From Paenibacillus sp. J23TS9 (GTDB taxonomy: Bacteria > Bacillota > Bacilli > Paenibacillales > Paenibacillaceae): a stretch of 64,000 bases of DNA. Both the position numbers and the translations under genes were made by a program. The notes under the pieces were generated by a model that was given only the letters and a program-made list of their open reading frames with translations, made no database searches and was not told where the DNA came from. Of this stretch, positions 16,772 through 26,068 are shown in pieces; within the stretch, counting starts at the first letter, position 1; the number at the start of each line of letters is the position of its first letter. The stretch covers positions 315,178 to 379,177 of the forward strand of contig NZ_BOSG01000006.1 in NCBI RefSeq assembly GCF_018403225.1, in the 5' to 3' direction.

Positions 16772-17653
16772 CTACGCAAAAATCCGCAAATGCTGATGCA
16801 GTACCGAAAACTGGCCCGGAAGCGATCCGCCCAGTTCGCCGTCGAGGTTGAGCAGCACTTTGCCTGGAGATGTGACTTCCATGGAGCTCGTGCGGAAGGA
16901 TATGACCTTCTTGTCGTTCATATGCTCCCCGCGCAGCGCAAGTGTAACGACCCGTACGAACTCCGCCAGGTTGCATTTCTTGAGGGCAATCACGTCGAGC
17001 AGACCGTCGTCGATCCGTGCTCCCGGTGCCAGCTTCTCGAAGCCGCCGACCGAGTTCGTGTTGGTGATCAGAAAGAGCATGAACTCGTCATGGATCGTCT
17101 CCTGTCCTTCGGCGTTGATGATCAGCTCCTGCGGTGACAGGCTGACCATTTTCTCGACACCTTTAATATAGTAAGCCAATTGGCCGATCATCGTCTTCAG
17201 GCGGCTTGGCACATCATAGGTAAGCTCCGTTAATGTTCCTCCACCCGCAATGTTGATGAAATAACGGTCATTTGCTTTCCCCACATCGATCGGACGGGTC
17301 TGCTGCCGGATCACCAGATCGCAGTAGTCCTCCCAATTCCTTGGAATGCCGAGTCCACGGGCAAAATCATTCGTGGTTCCCAGCGGGAACACGCCGAGCG
17401 GAGGCACATTTTCCTTGCCTGCCATCCCGTTCACGACCTCATACAAGGTGCCGTCGCCGCCAGCGGCGATAATCATATCGTATCCGCGCTCCACCGCATC
17501 CGCGGCGGACGCGGTTGCATCGCCTTCACCTGTTGTTGCATGACAGGAGGCTTCGATGCCGCCTTGGTCGAGCCTCTGGAGAATGTCCGGCAGACGCCGT
17601 CTCATTTCCTCTCGGCCTGAGCTGGGATTATAAATCAATCTTGCTCTTTTCAT
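16772..17653 (-). CDS. dgkB: Diacylglycerol kinase (DgkB family lipid kinase)
   Basis: This 293-residue soluble lipid kinase of the DAGK_cat family opens with MKRARLIYNPSSGREEMRR. The nucleotide-binding motif MIIAAGGDGTLYEVVNGM is followed by LGVFPLGTTNDFARGLG. The C-terminal half carries DGLLDVIALKKC and LNLDGE, as in DgkB. It phosphorylates diacylglycerol from lipoteichoic acid synthesis back to phosphatidic acid at the inner face of the membrane. Length and motifs are those of active enzymes. It appears to be a single-gene unit. The related YegS/BmrU proteins have the same fold, but the close DgkB-like spacing favours this call. Confidence 0.9.
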   Translation of the reverse strand: MKRARLIYNPSSGREEMRRRLPDILQRLDQGGIEASCHATTGEGDATASAADAVERGYDMIIAAGGDGTLYEVVNGMAGKENVPPLGVFPLGTTNDFARGLGIPRNWEDYCDLVIRQQTRPIDVGKANDRYFINIAGGGTLTELTYDVPSRLKTMIGQLAYYIKGVEKMVSLSPQELIINAEGQETIHDEFMLFLITNTNSVGGFEKLAPGARIDDGLLDVIALKKCNLAEFVRVVTLALRGEHMNDKKVISFRTSSMEVTSPGKVLLNLDGELGGSLPGQFSVLHQHLRIFA

Positions 17654-17849
17654 TTACCATACGCCACCTATTTTAGGATTTGCACATGACCATAGAATCA
17701 CCAAAGGTATCTTATCTGTAGTCCATTCTATAATCTTTACCGCTAATTTTCTGCATAAAATAATTCACGGCATAAAGCCGTCAAACGAATTTACACAAAA
17801 TCCGCTTCCGTTGAATCAAAAAAACTCCCGTACAGAAAAATATAACTTA

Positions 17850-18614
17850 TTATTCCACTTTTAACCAGTCTTGAATCTGCTCATCGAGCCATACAGTCAG
17901 CAGCGGATGCGGCAGCAGCGCTTTACCGGAATATAGGTAGCTCAGGCCTTCGAGGCGCTTCGGAATCACTTCCCGGATAAAATATCCCTCACTCAAAAAG
18001 AGCGGAGCTGCAATAACCTGCATCCCGCGTTCCTTCTGCCAATATTGCACTTTGGTTCGCACGCTGTCCGGCCGCAGCAGCGCAACATCGGTCGCGGCCA
18101 GTCCGCTGATCTCACGCACCTGCTCCGCAAGACGCGCCAGTCCCTGCTCCCAGCGCTGCCGGAAGCCTTCATGGCTGCTGCCATGTCCGATCAGGACAAG
18201 CGCCTCCTGCCCTGGATTCTGAGATACAGCCTTCGCCTTGTCCCAGATCATTTCCGCCACATAGGGCCCATGCTCAATCGGCGAACCATAATGAATTCTC
18301 GCATGGACACGAAATGGCGCCAGATCGCTCTCAAAGGACGGAGCATCAATGACGCCAAGCGCATACGCGATTTCATTCACATGTGTGCTCCCCGAAGATA
18401 CGAACAGCGGAATAACCAGGATGTCTGTGACGCCCTGGCTCTCAAGCAGGTTGAGGCCATCCTGAATCAGCCGCCCTTCTACAATTTCCAAGAACGAAGC
18501 CGCCACAGGGAAGTTTCCCCGCAGCGGCAGCTGATTGATGGCATGATCGACCAGATCGACCCAAGCTTGTTCCCTTGAGCCGTGACTGATGACGAGTACG
18601 CCCTGTTTGCGCAT
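17850..18614 (-). CDS. Sirohydrochlorin chelatase, CbiX/SirB family
   Basis: This protein of about 254 residues has two tandem CbiX domains, each with a conserved histidine: GVLVISHGSRE near the N-terminus and ALVLIGHGSSHEGFRQ in the second half. VIPLFVSSGSTHVNEI and AAPLFLSEGYFI are the paired metal/substrate motifs. Such enzymes insert Co2+, Ni2+ or Fe2+ into sirohydrochlorin for cobalamin, F430 or siroheme; the metal cannot be told here. The ATG at 18614 is chosen over a TTG at 18626 that lies inside the upstream gene; the ribosome site is weak either way, so coupling to yerC is likely. No other cobalamin or siroheme gene is nearby. Confidence 0.87.
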   Translation of the reverse strand: MRKQGVLVISHGSREQAWVDLVDHAINQLPLRGNFPVAASFLEIVEGRLIQDGLNLLESQGVTDILVIPLFVSSGSTHVNEIAYALGVIDAPSFESDLAPFRVHARIHYGSPIEHGPYVAEMIWDKAKAVSQNPGQEALVLIGHGSSHEGFRQRWEQGLARLAEQVREISGLAATDVALLRPDSVRTKVQYWQKERGMQVIAAPLFLSEGYFIREVIPKRLEGLSYLYSGKALLPHPLLTVWLDEQIQDWLKVE

Positions 18615-18615
18615 C

Positions 18616-18906
18616 TTATCGTCCAAGACGCTCTAATGTCATTTTATACCCATCGTTGCCATAATTCAAACAGCGCTTCACACGGGAAATGGTCGCCGTG
18701 CTTGCTCCTGTTTCAGCCTCGATTTGGTTGTACGTATTGCCTTTACCAAGCATGCGCGCAACCTCCAGGCGCTGGGACAGCGACTGGATTTCATTCACGG
18801 TGCACAGGTCATCGAAAAACACGTAGCATTCTTCAATGTTTTTGAGCGTCAAAATTGCCTCGAATAATTGGTCAATACTTTTATCATTAAGTTTCTTCAG
18901 TTGCAC
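18616..18906 (-). CDS. yerC: TrpR-like DNA-binding protein YerC/YecD
   Basis: This 96-residue helical protein has a TrpR-type helix-turn-helix: LSQRLEVARMLGKGNTYNQI, then ETGASTATISRVKRCL. The C-terminal ending NYGNDGYKMTLERL is characteristic of the YerC/YecD family of Firmicutes. Members resemble the Trp repressor but lack a proven ligand. The stop codon lies at the start of the cbiX gene, so the two are probably co-transcribed. Its target is unknown; cbiX expression is one possibility from context only. Confidence 0.9.
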   Translation of the reverse strand: MQLKKLNDKSIDQLFEAILTLKNIEECYVFFDDLCTVNEIQSLSQRLEVARMLGKGNTYNQIEAETGASTATISRVKRCLNYGNDGYKMTLERLGR

Positions 18907-19572
18907 TGAATCATCATCCCCTACTATTACTATGTAATTTCATTGTACCCGAGCGAGTATAGACTTTTCAAGCATTAACGAATTCACGCACTACAGAGTC
19001 ACAAGATCAGACTGCCATAGAGCCCCCTGGCATCGCCCCTCAGACATATCCTTAATCTCGCATTTTAGCTAATATTAGTCATTTAAAAGGCATACCAATA
19101 GCGGCTCTCTGCATGTTGATCTGTAGAGCCGAAGCGGTTAGTTCTCTCTTGGTCTCTGTCCGGTAACCATCTGAATATCGAATGCTGCAAAATCCTGCTG
19201 AATATCATCGCCGCCTTGAAAACGCTTTAATTATACCTCAGCAACGCAGTAATGTATAGATTTGGAACAGTAATTTTACAATGCAGCTTACTCTGGAGCG
19301 TCTACAGAGTTACTTCCAGACCGCCTCTTTCGCCCTTCCTATCCCCTCAAACTGAAGCGATGAAGCATATCCTTAAGGTCAGCAAACTCCACTTCAGCAA
19401 AAAAGAACCCCGGCGCTCCCGGGTCCATAACCTGTATGAAGTTCTTCTTACCGCATGCTCTGGGTATTCGCCCGATTCCGCTCCTATCCCTGTCTACCGG
19501 GCATTCGTCCATACCTTATGTTTGCCCATGACATACAGTATAGTAAAACAACCCAAAAAGGAAAGTGATACC
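18907..19572. other. Intergenic stretch between divergent genes
   Basis: 666 bp without a supported gene. A hairpin at 19103-19130 (GGCTCT/AGAGCC) is visible without a T-run. The reading frame of the downstream gene stays open back to 19252, but no good ribosome site precedes 19573. Confidence 0.4.
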
Positions 19573-20136
19573 ATGCCTGAGCATTACTATCACCGCAAGC
19601 CTCAAAACGATCAGCGCTCGCTGAACGGCGGTCCTTTTTCCCCTTACCCATCCTATTCACCCTATCCGGGTATCCCTTATAACGACTTCGCCGGCCCCGG
19701 TACGGGGATGGTTCCGTTCCAGGGTGCCGAAGCTTTGGCAGGTGCAGAAGCATTAACAGGGGCCGAAGCTTTGACCGGAACGGCAGAGCTCGTAACTGCT
19801 GCAGCCGCGCCGGCAGCCGCAGCAGCCAAAACCGGCTTCTCCCTCGCCAACATCGGCGAGCTGAAGGGGATAATCGACCGGCTGGGCGGCATTGACGGCA
19901 TCGTCAACAATATCGGGAAAGTGCAGAAGGTCATGACCGGCGTTCAGCAGGTCGCACCGATGTTCAAGCTCTTCTTCGGCAAAGGCAAAACCAACAGTGC
20001 TTCCAGCGGAGATTCCCGTAGACGCAGACGTCGGAAGAGAAAAAACACAAACAAGAAATCCTCTTCCAGCAAACGTAAAAACACCGCTTCCCGTTCCGGA
20101 AAGTCGAAACCATCCTCCGGCAAAAAGCGGCGCTAA
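19573..20136 (+). CDS. YqfQ-like protein with GAEAL repeats and a strongly basic tail
   Basis: This 187-residue protein is read from the ATG at 19573 (AAGGAAAG 8 nt upstream). It has three clear parts. Residues 1-48 are rich in P, Y and G. Residues 51-71 repeat GAEAL three times and lead into an alanine-rich stretch. Residues 95-137 (GIVNNIGKVQKVMTGVQQVA, then PMFKLFF) resemble the conserved block of the YqfQ/VrrA family of Bacillales. From residue 149 on the tail is almost only R, K, S, N and T. The tail could bind nucleic acid or anionic polymers. The family link is tentative. A hairpin terminator follows. Confidence 0.65.
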   Translation: MPEHYYHRKPQNDQRSLNGGPFSPYPSYSPYPGIPYNDFAGPGTGMVPFQGAEALAGAEALTGAEALTGTAELVTAAAAPAAAAAKTGFSLANIGELKGIIDRLGGIDGIVNNIGKVQKVMTGVQQVAPMFKLFFGKGKTNSASSGDSRRRRRRKRKNTNKKSSSSKRKNTASRSGKSKPSSGKKRR

Positions 20137-20265
20137 CCAGACACATAAGATCCATCTTTGAGATTGTAACAGCATGAAATCCTTGTCCAAAGTTCGCTTC
20201 CGAATCCGATGCTATCAGCTTTGACGACTGGTCTGAAAGCCTGTAAGATATCCGTCTTAAATGCA

Positions 20266-20282
20266 GGGGGCGTCATGCCCCC
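20266..20282 (+). terminator. Terminator after the YqfQ-like gene
   Basis: GGGGGC pairs with GCCCCC over a 5-nt loop, followed by TTTCT on the plus strand. Confidence 0.65.
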
Positions 20283-20293
20283 TTTCTATCATC

Positions 20294-21424
20294 TCACATC
20301 TCTCGCCAAAACAGTTCCGGATTGGCGATATTCTCGTTTTTATATTCACATACGATCTCTTTCAGCCCGATTGGGGTGTCAAAATCAATGGCAAGCCAAG
20401 GATTCATGTCCGGCGGACCAAAACTAACCTTCAGATTCTTGGACGTAGTATCAAAAACCATGCTTCTGAGCGTCCCCATCCCGCTTGAATAATAATGGCA
20501 GCAAGGACCATACGGGTAAGGGGTGGACAGCAGTGCTTTAACCTTCTCCTCATGAATGCAGGGTGCATCCCGCAATAGCGAATTCCAGACGGATGAATAA
20601 CGGATTTCGGAATTCCAAAAATGATGTTCATCAAATTCCTTCATTTCATGGCTCACATAATGATTGGTCGCTACCAAGAACCCGCCAACCGGCTTCCGCA
20701 CGGACATTCTTTTTTGATTGGGCGAAAAGCTTGCCACCTCGAACAAAGATACCTGATGCGCAGCGTCTGCAACCATAATATTTACATTAGTACATAACGG
20801 AATTTCTTCCAGTAAACACTGAGCTTCGTATACATCCTTGCAGCGGTCCAACAGAGCGCGAATTGCAACCCAGAATTCACAACCATTTCCTCCAAGCGGT
20901 TTCAAATAAGCCGTGCTGGACATGGAAACGACGAGCCCATATTCATTCATCCCATCCATTCGTCCCGCATTCTGCAGGGAGAATCCCATATGTTTGGGTT
21001 TTCCGGTTACCCGGGTAACGCATAGGCTCCTTTCGTCCTTCACGAAATATTCATAACTCCTTCCAACATATAAATGCCCGTCACTCGTATTCTCCGGAAG
21101 GACTGCAAATTGGCAGCAATGGGGTGATTGATGATATGAGTTGGCGTAACATATGATTTTTTCCGCTTCAAAGTTTAATTCATCTGCAAACCCTTGGATT
21201 TCATCCGTAAAGCCGGGGCATATGCTATCGATCATCATCATTTTTTTATGGGCCTGTGCCGCAGATATATAGTTCTGCCCCTCCATTGGACTGATAAAAT
21301 AGGCGATGTCATCCGGATAATGTTCTTTTAATGTGACCGCCCGCTGCTTTCCCACCTCATAATGACTTCCTTCCGTCACATGGATATCAAAAATCATCGG
21401 TTCTTTTTGAACAAGCGTCTCCAT
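20294..21424 (-). CDS. C45-family peptidase/acyltransferase (penicillin acyltransferase-like)
   Basis: This 376-residue protein of the Ntn-hydrolase C45 family is related to acyl-CoA:6-aminopenicillanate acyltransferase. The double cysteine in SPHCCQFAVLPENTSDGHLY, followed by VGRSYEY, marks the autoprocessing site and the oxyanion region. NAGRMDGMNEYGLVVSMSS and ATNHYVSHEM are further family blocks. The ATG at 21424 is preferred to an upstream TTG because AAAGG lies 9 nt before it. Bacterial members are mostly uncharacterised amide hydrolases or acyltransferases. It stands alone between the YqfQ-like gene and corA. Confidence 0.82.
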   Translation of the reverse strand: METLVQKEPMIFDIHVTEGSHYEVGKQRAVTLKEHYPDDIAYFISPMEGQNYISAAQAHKKMMMIDSICPGFTDEIQGFADELNFEAEKIICYANSYHQSPHCCQFAVLPENTSDGHLYVGRSYEYFVKDERSLCVTRVTGKPKHMGFSLQNAGRMDGMNEYGLVVSMSSTAYLKPLGGNGCEFWVAIRALLDRCKDVYEAQCLLEEIPLCTNVNIMVADAAHQVSLFEVASFSPNQKRMSVRKPVGGFLVATNHYVSHEMKEFDEHHFWNSEIRYSSVWNSLLRDAPCIHEEKVKALLSTPYPYGPCCHYYSSGMGTLRSMVFDTTSKNLKVSFGPPDMNPWLAIDFDTPIGLKEIVCEYKNENIANPELFWREM

Positions 21425-21556
21425 ACATCCCAACCTTTCCGATATTTGCTGGCCTCTTTAACGTTTTTTCTCCTTCCCGCCGCAAGCTTATCATTATAAA
21501 AAAATTAGGTCTAATGGAGAATCCGTCATCCTCATCCCAATAATAGATATATAAAA

Positions 21557-21577
21557 AAAGCCGCGACATGCGGCTTT
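21557..21577 (-). terminator. Terminator of corA
   Basis: AAAGCCGC pairs with GCGGCTTT around GACAT; on the minus strand the stem is followed by TTTTTTTAT. Confidence 0.8.
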
Positions 21578-21640
21578 GAATGAATGTATCAGCTTCATTG
21601 ATTAGCTATAGCAGACCCTTCAACCGTCTACAGGTAAATC

Positions 21641-22600
21641 TTACTTGAACCAGCCCCGCTTAAGGAACCACAGCACCATACCGCCGCCCAGCACGAACAT
21701 CAGCAGCATGACAGCCGGATAACCGAATTTCCAGGCCAGCTCCGGCATATTGGTGAAGTTCATCCCGTAAATGCCTGCGATCAGCGTCAGCGGCATGAAT
21801 ACGGTCGTAATGACCGTGAGCGTCTTCATGATCGAATTCATCCGGTTGGAATTCAGCGAAATATAGCTGTCCCGCAGATCCGCCGTCATTTCACGGTCCG
21901 CCTCAATCATGTCGGTCAGCTTCAGCAGATGGTCATAAATATCTCCAAAATACACTTTATGCTCGTTATTGCTTTGGACATGCTGGGAGTTGACGATCCG
22001 GTACATCAAGTCCCGCATCGGCACCACGGTGCGGCGCAGCTTCAGCAGGCGTCCCCGCAGATCGAATACCTGGTTCATCAGGTCCTCGACGGATTCCGTG
22101 CTCCCCCGGTTCTCCAGCTCTGCCAGCTCATCCTCGATGCTGAATACGCTGGGAAAATATTTGTCTACGAGCTTATCCATCACGTTATAAGCGCAGGAGA
22201 CCGGTCCACGCGACCAGATTTTACGGTCATGGGCATGCTGGATAATCTCGGTCCACGCCTCATCCACTTCCTGCAGCTCTTTACTGTGAAAGGACACGAT
22301 GAGGTTTTGCCCCAGGAACAGATCCACTTCCTCCACATGCAGGCTATCCGGGTCGAGCGCATGCAGCACGAAGAACTGCAGATCATCATAATAATCAAGC
22401 TTCGGACGCTGCAGCACATGCAGACAGTCCTCCACCGCCAGTGGATGAAAATGAAAATATGTAGTCAGAAGCGCCGATTCCTTCGGCGTTGGTGCATTGA
22501 AGTCCACCCACATCCAGGCGTAATCCTCCGGCTGAATCTTCTCCAGCGGAATTCCGGTCACGACCTCATGCGAGCGGGTTATAGCCAGCGTACGTATCAT
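21641..22600 (-). CDS. corA: CorA-type magnesium/cobalt channel
   Basis: This 319-residue protein has a large acidic cytoplasmic N-terminal domain and two C-terminal TM helices. The signature YGMNF at the end of the first TM helix (LTVITTVFMPLTLIAGIYGM) forms the selectivity filter of CorA pentamers. The second helix (YPAVMLLMFVLGGGMVLWFL) ends in KRGWFK. Such channels import Mg2+ and sometimes Co2+ or Ni2+. It is a single-gene unit with its own terminator. The ribosome site AAAGGGG lies rather far (about 13 nt) from the chosen ATG. Confidence 0.95.
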   Translation of the reverse strand: MIRTLAITRSHEVVTGIPLEKIQPEDYAWMWVDFNAPTPKESALLTTYFHFHPLAVEDCLHVLQRPKLDYYDDLQFFVLHALDPDSLHVEEVDLFLGQNLIVSFHSKELQEVDEAWTEIIQHAHDRKIWSRGPVSCAYNVMDKLVDKYFPSVFSIEDELAELENRGSTESVEDLMNQVFDLRGRLLKLRRTVVPMRDLMYRIVNSQHVQSNNEHKVYFGDIYDHLLKLTDMIEADREMTADLRDSYISLNSNRMNSIMKTLTVITTVFMPLTLIAGIYGMNFTNMPELAWKFGYPAVMLLMFVLGGGMVLWFLKRGWFK

Positions 22601-22734
22601 CGGTATTTGCGGACCCCTTTCACCTGAAGACTTTGCATGAATTTAAATTGCAAAATCCCGACCTTCTTAGGTACCCTCTATTGTACATTATCAGCAGTCT
22701 GGTCATGAAATCATCCATTTTCCAGCATACAAAA

Positions 22735-22755
22735 AAGCCAACCGATTCGATTGGC
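22735..22755 (-). terminator. Terminator of the phosphate transport operon
   Basis: On the minus strand GCCAATCGAATCGGTTGGC forms a stem followed by TTTTTT. Confidence 0.75.
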
Positions 22756-22780
22756 CTCCACTCTATTCCTATTGTTTTGT

Positions 22781-23773
22781 CTAAAATAGTATTTTAAAAA
22801 TAATACCTGCCAGTATGGCGGAGATCGGAATCGTAATAAACCATGTAATGACGATTCGTCCAGCCAGCGACCATTTCACTTCGGAAAAACGCTTCGCGCT
22901 GCCTACACCGAGTATTGCGGAGGTTACCGCATGGGTTGTACTGACGGGCAGATGCAGCAAAGTTGCGCCGAAGATGACGGAAGCAGAGGTAAAATCAGCC
23001 GCAAAACCGTGAATTGGTTCGATTTTGAAAATTTTCGTACCCATCGTCTTGATAATCTTCCAGCCGCCAATGGAAGTGCCGAGCGCCATCGAGGTCGCTG
23101 CCGCAATTTTAACCCAAAGCGGTACTTCAAGACTATCCAGATGTCCGGAAGTGACGAGAGCAAAGGTGATAATCCCCATGGCCTTTTGCGCGTCGTTCGT
23201 ACCATGTGTAAAAGACTGTGCTGCAGCCGTAAGGATCTGCATGGTGCGGAAGCCTTTGTTGACGGTATGCGGACTCTTCTTCGCAAAAATCCATTTGAGG
23301 ATCGTCATAATAATATAACCGATGACAAATGCAATAAGCGGAGACAGCAAAAGTCCTTCCACGATTTCAATGAACCCGCTCCATTTGAGGTGATCCGAAC
23401 CGGCTCCAACAAACACCGCACCGGCCAAAGCACCGATCAGCGCATGCGAGGAGGAGGACGGAATGCCCAGCCACCAGGTCGCCAGATTCCAGATAATCGC
23501 AGCAAGCAATGTGGCGGTAACCACTTCCAGGCCGTTATCTAGCGTTGTCGGATCCGTAACGCTGCCACCGATTTTCTTCGCAACGCCCGTGAAGAGAATG
23601 GCGCCGAGGAAATTCATGAATGCTGCCAGTATGATCGCCGTACGCGGCTTGAGCGCACGAGTCGATACCGAGGTTGCAATCGCATTGGCCGTATCATGGA
23701 AACCGTTAATGAAGTCAAACGCCAGCGCAAGGAAGATAACAATGCCTATAACGAAAAATGATGATGTATCCAT
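22781..23773 (-). CDS. pit: Low-affinity inorganic phosphate transporter, PiT family
   Basis: This 330-residue transporter has about ten TM segments and the duplicated PiT signature: FDFINGFHDTANAIATSVST near the N-terminus and AAQSFTHGTNDAQKAMGIIT in the second half. The motif WWLGIPSSSSHALIGALAGA and its counterpart LPVSTTHAVTSAILGVGSAK are also present. It imports phosphate with a proton or metal-phosphate complex. It lies 15 nt after a DUF47/PhoU-like gene, the standard pairing in Bacillales. AAGGGG precedes the ATG. Confidence 0.95.
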   Translation of the reverse strand: MDTSSFFVIGIVIFLALAFDFINGFHDTANAIATSVSTRALKPRTAIILAAFMNFLGAILFTGVAKKIGGSVTDPTTLDNGLEVVTATLLAAIIWNLATWWLGIPSSSSHALIGALAGAVFVGAGSDHLKWSGFIEIVEGLLLSPLIAFVIGYIIMTILKWIFAKKSPHTVNKGFRTMQILTAAAQSFTHGTNDAQKAMGIITFALVTSGHLDSLEVPLWVKIAAATSMALGTSIGGWKIIKTMGTKIFKIEPIHGFAADFTSASVIFGATLLHLPVSTTHAVTSAILGVGSAKRFSEVKWSLAGRIVITWFITIPISAILAGIIFKILF

Positions 23774-23788
23774 GTTTTAGTAGACCCC

Positions 23789-24403
23789 TTACGAGTTGCT
23801 CATAATGATCGATTCCAGCATATTGGCCACATCTTCACATGCGTCTGTGGTTGTTTCCAGCCGTTCGTAAATCTCTTTGCGCTTGATCAGCTCGATCGGA
23901 TCTTTCACTTTCGCAAACAGCTCTTTAATGCAGATGCGGAGCAATTCGTCGCCCTGATTCTCCAGATCGTTTAACCGGATCGTATATTCACGGATCGCCA
24001 GAAGCTTTTTCTGGGATAACAGGTGAATAGCTTTTTGAATCTCGTAAGCCGATTGCCGCAAAATTTCCGCAAACTGTACGATATAATCGTCAGGATCCGG
24101 CAAATGATACATATCGAAGCGGGAAGCACAAGCCTCCAGCCCGTCCATTACATCATCCAACGTGGTCGTCAAATCCATGATATCGTCGCGTTCGATCGGC
24201 GTGATAAACGTTTTGTTGAGTTCCGTAATAATGGTGTGTGTAAATTCGTCACACTGCGACTCAAACTTTTTCATTTCATTGGCAAAAAGAAGTACATCCT
24301 GGAGATTGTTTACATGCTGAGCGAAATAATCGGCAGCTTGTACAATCGTATCGGCCATATTCTCCAAAGTTTGGAAAAATATGTCCTTTTTCTTCAATTT
24401 CAT
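23789..24403 (-). CDS. DUF47/PhoU-like protein, Pit accessory
   Basis: This 204-residue all-helical protein of the DUF47 (PhoU_div) family opens with MKLKKKDIFFQTLENMADTI; the DDVMDGLEACASRF helix and the final TTDACEDVANMLESIIMSNS are the conserved acidic, metal-binding-type segments. Family members are co-transcribed with PiT transporters and modulate phosphate uptake. It is the first gene of the two-gene operon, with AAAGGGG upstream of the ATG. Confidence 0.92.
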   Translation of the reverse strand: MKLKKKDIFFQTLENMADTIVQAADYFAQHVNNLQDVLLFANEMKKFESQCDEFTHTIITELNKTFITPIERDDIMDLTTTLDDVMDGLEACASRFDMYHLPDPDDYIVQFAEILRQSAYEIQKAIHLLSQKKLLAIREYTIRLNDLENQGDELLRICIKELFAKVKDPIELIKRKEIYERLETTTDACEDVANMLESIIMSNS

Positions 24404-24638
24404 ACGATAACCCCTTTACTTAAAATTGCCGTGAACGCGCGAAAAACAGAAAAATGACAACCCTAGTTATTTTATCAATCCGTGACACACTTTGTAAAGA
24501 TAAGCACCTTTCTATTTTAACGGAATGTAAAGGCCATTTCAGGATTTCTTACTTATAATTACCCATTCATACGCAAAATTATCCAAGGCTTGGATGTTTG
24601 ATTCCCAGCATTTTCATAATTCATCTAAGCTCTCCGCC

Positions 24639-25745
24639 TTACGACTGATGAATTTCGACATGGCTGTCGAAGGTTGGCGCATTCGGTACAATATTGAAAT
24701 ACGTGGTACCCGGGAACAGCGGCACTTCCTGTCCGTCCTTCATGAAGCGGATGACATCTCCCTTGGTACGCACCCATTGCCCCTTAATGACCTTTCCCCG
24801 TTGCAGCAAAATAGCCTCTCCACCCGAACCGACGTTTACGGCAAGGCGGCCCACATCATCCAGCGTCTTATGATCCGCTCCCAAAATAATCACATTCGCA
24901 GCGGTGAGCTGCTGCCCCGTATTCAGGTCAATATGCGGCTTGCCGTTAATGGAGCGCAGATATACTTTGCTGGCCTCATGATACTGGTAGGACACCTTGT
25001 AGCTTTTGAGCAGGAATGTGATATCCACACCCGAAGCGTTGCCGCCCTCTGGAATGTCGTCCTCAGCACGGAACTTATAGGAAGGTATGTTTACATCCTT
25101 TTTGTATCCATGCTTGTCAGCACCCTCACGGAGCTTGTCTGCACTCGAATACAGGTTATGCGGTGCCTTGCGCGACTTGTCTCTCCAAAAGTATGCCCCT
25201 GCGTTGCCGATTTCATCGAGATCTTCCTTATGCTGCTTCTGCAAAATCGCATAGGCATCATTGCTGCCGCCCGCATGCACCAGGACGCCGCCATAGCTTT
25301 CGCCGATATCGATCAGATAAGGACGGATGCTGCGGATCGGCCCGATGGTCTCTTCGGTTCCCTTGCTCTGGAAAATACCGATCAAACGCGTAATGCCGCC
25401 TTCAGCCAGCACTTCATATACGATATCCGCCTGGGTGAGTCCGGACTGCGGGCGCGCAGCCGGTGCATTGTTAATCATGATGGACAACGGACGTGTCGTT
25501 ACAGGCTGATCCACAGGCAGTCCGGTCAACGGCGCTGTGTAAGCTGTCTGCGGTTCTCCTGATGAAATCGGATCTTCCTGCGCCGGCTCATCCGGAGGCG
25601 TCTGCTCCTCCACGACTTGCGCTTTCGGCGGATCTGCCTTGGGCTGTCCGCAGGATACGAGTATTGACCCCAATAATGTAAAGCAGATCAAGCTGCTCCC
25701 CAGCTTGAACCCCCATCCTTTTCTTAAGCTGTTACTCTTCTTCAT
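24639..25745 (-). CDS. yerB: YerB-like DUF3048 lipoprotein
   Basis: This 368-residue exported lipoprotein has a signal core (LGSSLICFTLLGSILVS) and a lipobox cysteine at about residue 32, followed by a proline- and glutamate-rich linker. The DUF3048 domain begins with APLTGLPVDQPVTTRPLSIM and includes RPQSGLTQADIVYEVLAEGG and GPIRSIRPYLIDIGESYGGV. A second region (WVRTKGDVIRFMKDGQEVPL, then FPGTTYFNIVP) matches the C-terminal part of YerB. The biochemical role is unknown; the family is predicted to act at the cell envelope. Confidence 0.9.
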   Translation of the reverse strand: MKKSNSLRKGWGFKLGSSLICFTLLGSILVSCGQPKADPPKAQVVEEQTPPDEPAQEDPISSGEPQTAYTAPLTGLPVDQPVTTRPLSIMINNAPAARPQSGLTQADIVYEVLAEGGITRLIGIFQSKGTEETIGPIRSIRPYLIDIGESYGGVLVHAGGSNDAYAILQKQHKEDLDEIGNAGAYFWRDKSRKAPHNLYSSADKLREGADKHGYKKDVNIPSYKFRAEDDIPEGGNASGVDITFLLKSYKVSYQYHEASKVYLRSINGKPHIDLNTGQQLTAANVIILGADHKTLDDVGRLAVNVGSGGEAILLQRGKVIKGQWVRTKGDVIRFMKDGQEVPLFPGTTYFNIVPNAPTFDSHVEIHQS

Positions 25746-25911
25746 ATATTACATTTCCCCCTTAACGGTTCTCCCTGCTCCTTATGTCCACTGCTCCTCT
25801 GATCTGTCATCCCTTTTCGCTTCCTTTTGTTCCCATTTAAGCATAAAAGGCCGGGTTTGTCTTTGCTAACCATATAGAATGTATAAGATAATTTTAAATT
25901 TAATCTAAAAT

Positions 25912-25949
25912 TGTGATTTAAATCACATATCATGTGAATTAATTCACAT
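25912..25949. promoter_or_regulatory. Two tandem CRP/FNR-type palindromes at the doxX promoter
   Basis: Site 1 (25912-25927) is the perfect palindrome TGTGATTTAAATCACA. Site 2 (25932-25949) is the perfect palindrome ATGTGAATTAATTCACAT. Both fit TGTGA-N6-TCACA, the CRP/FNR-family consensus. Their centres are 21 bp apart, two helical turns. A TATAAT at 25949-25954 predicts a start near 25961, which puts site 1 at -41.5, the usual activator position, and site 2 between -10 and -35. The -35 region is poor, as expected for an activated promoter. Confidence 0.75.
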
Positions 25950-26068
25950 ATAATAAAGACATGAAAGAGATGATCATCTTCCAACAAAAAACAAGAAGCT
26001 TACAACAAGAAAAAGCATCTACTGCAAAGCTTCCTAAAAACAATAAAAAACTTGAGGAGTGGATTGTA

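Noticed and set aside
24594..25562. 322-codon plus-strand frame
   Set aside because: It is antisense to yerB, which has a signal peptide and DUF3048 motifs.
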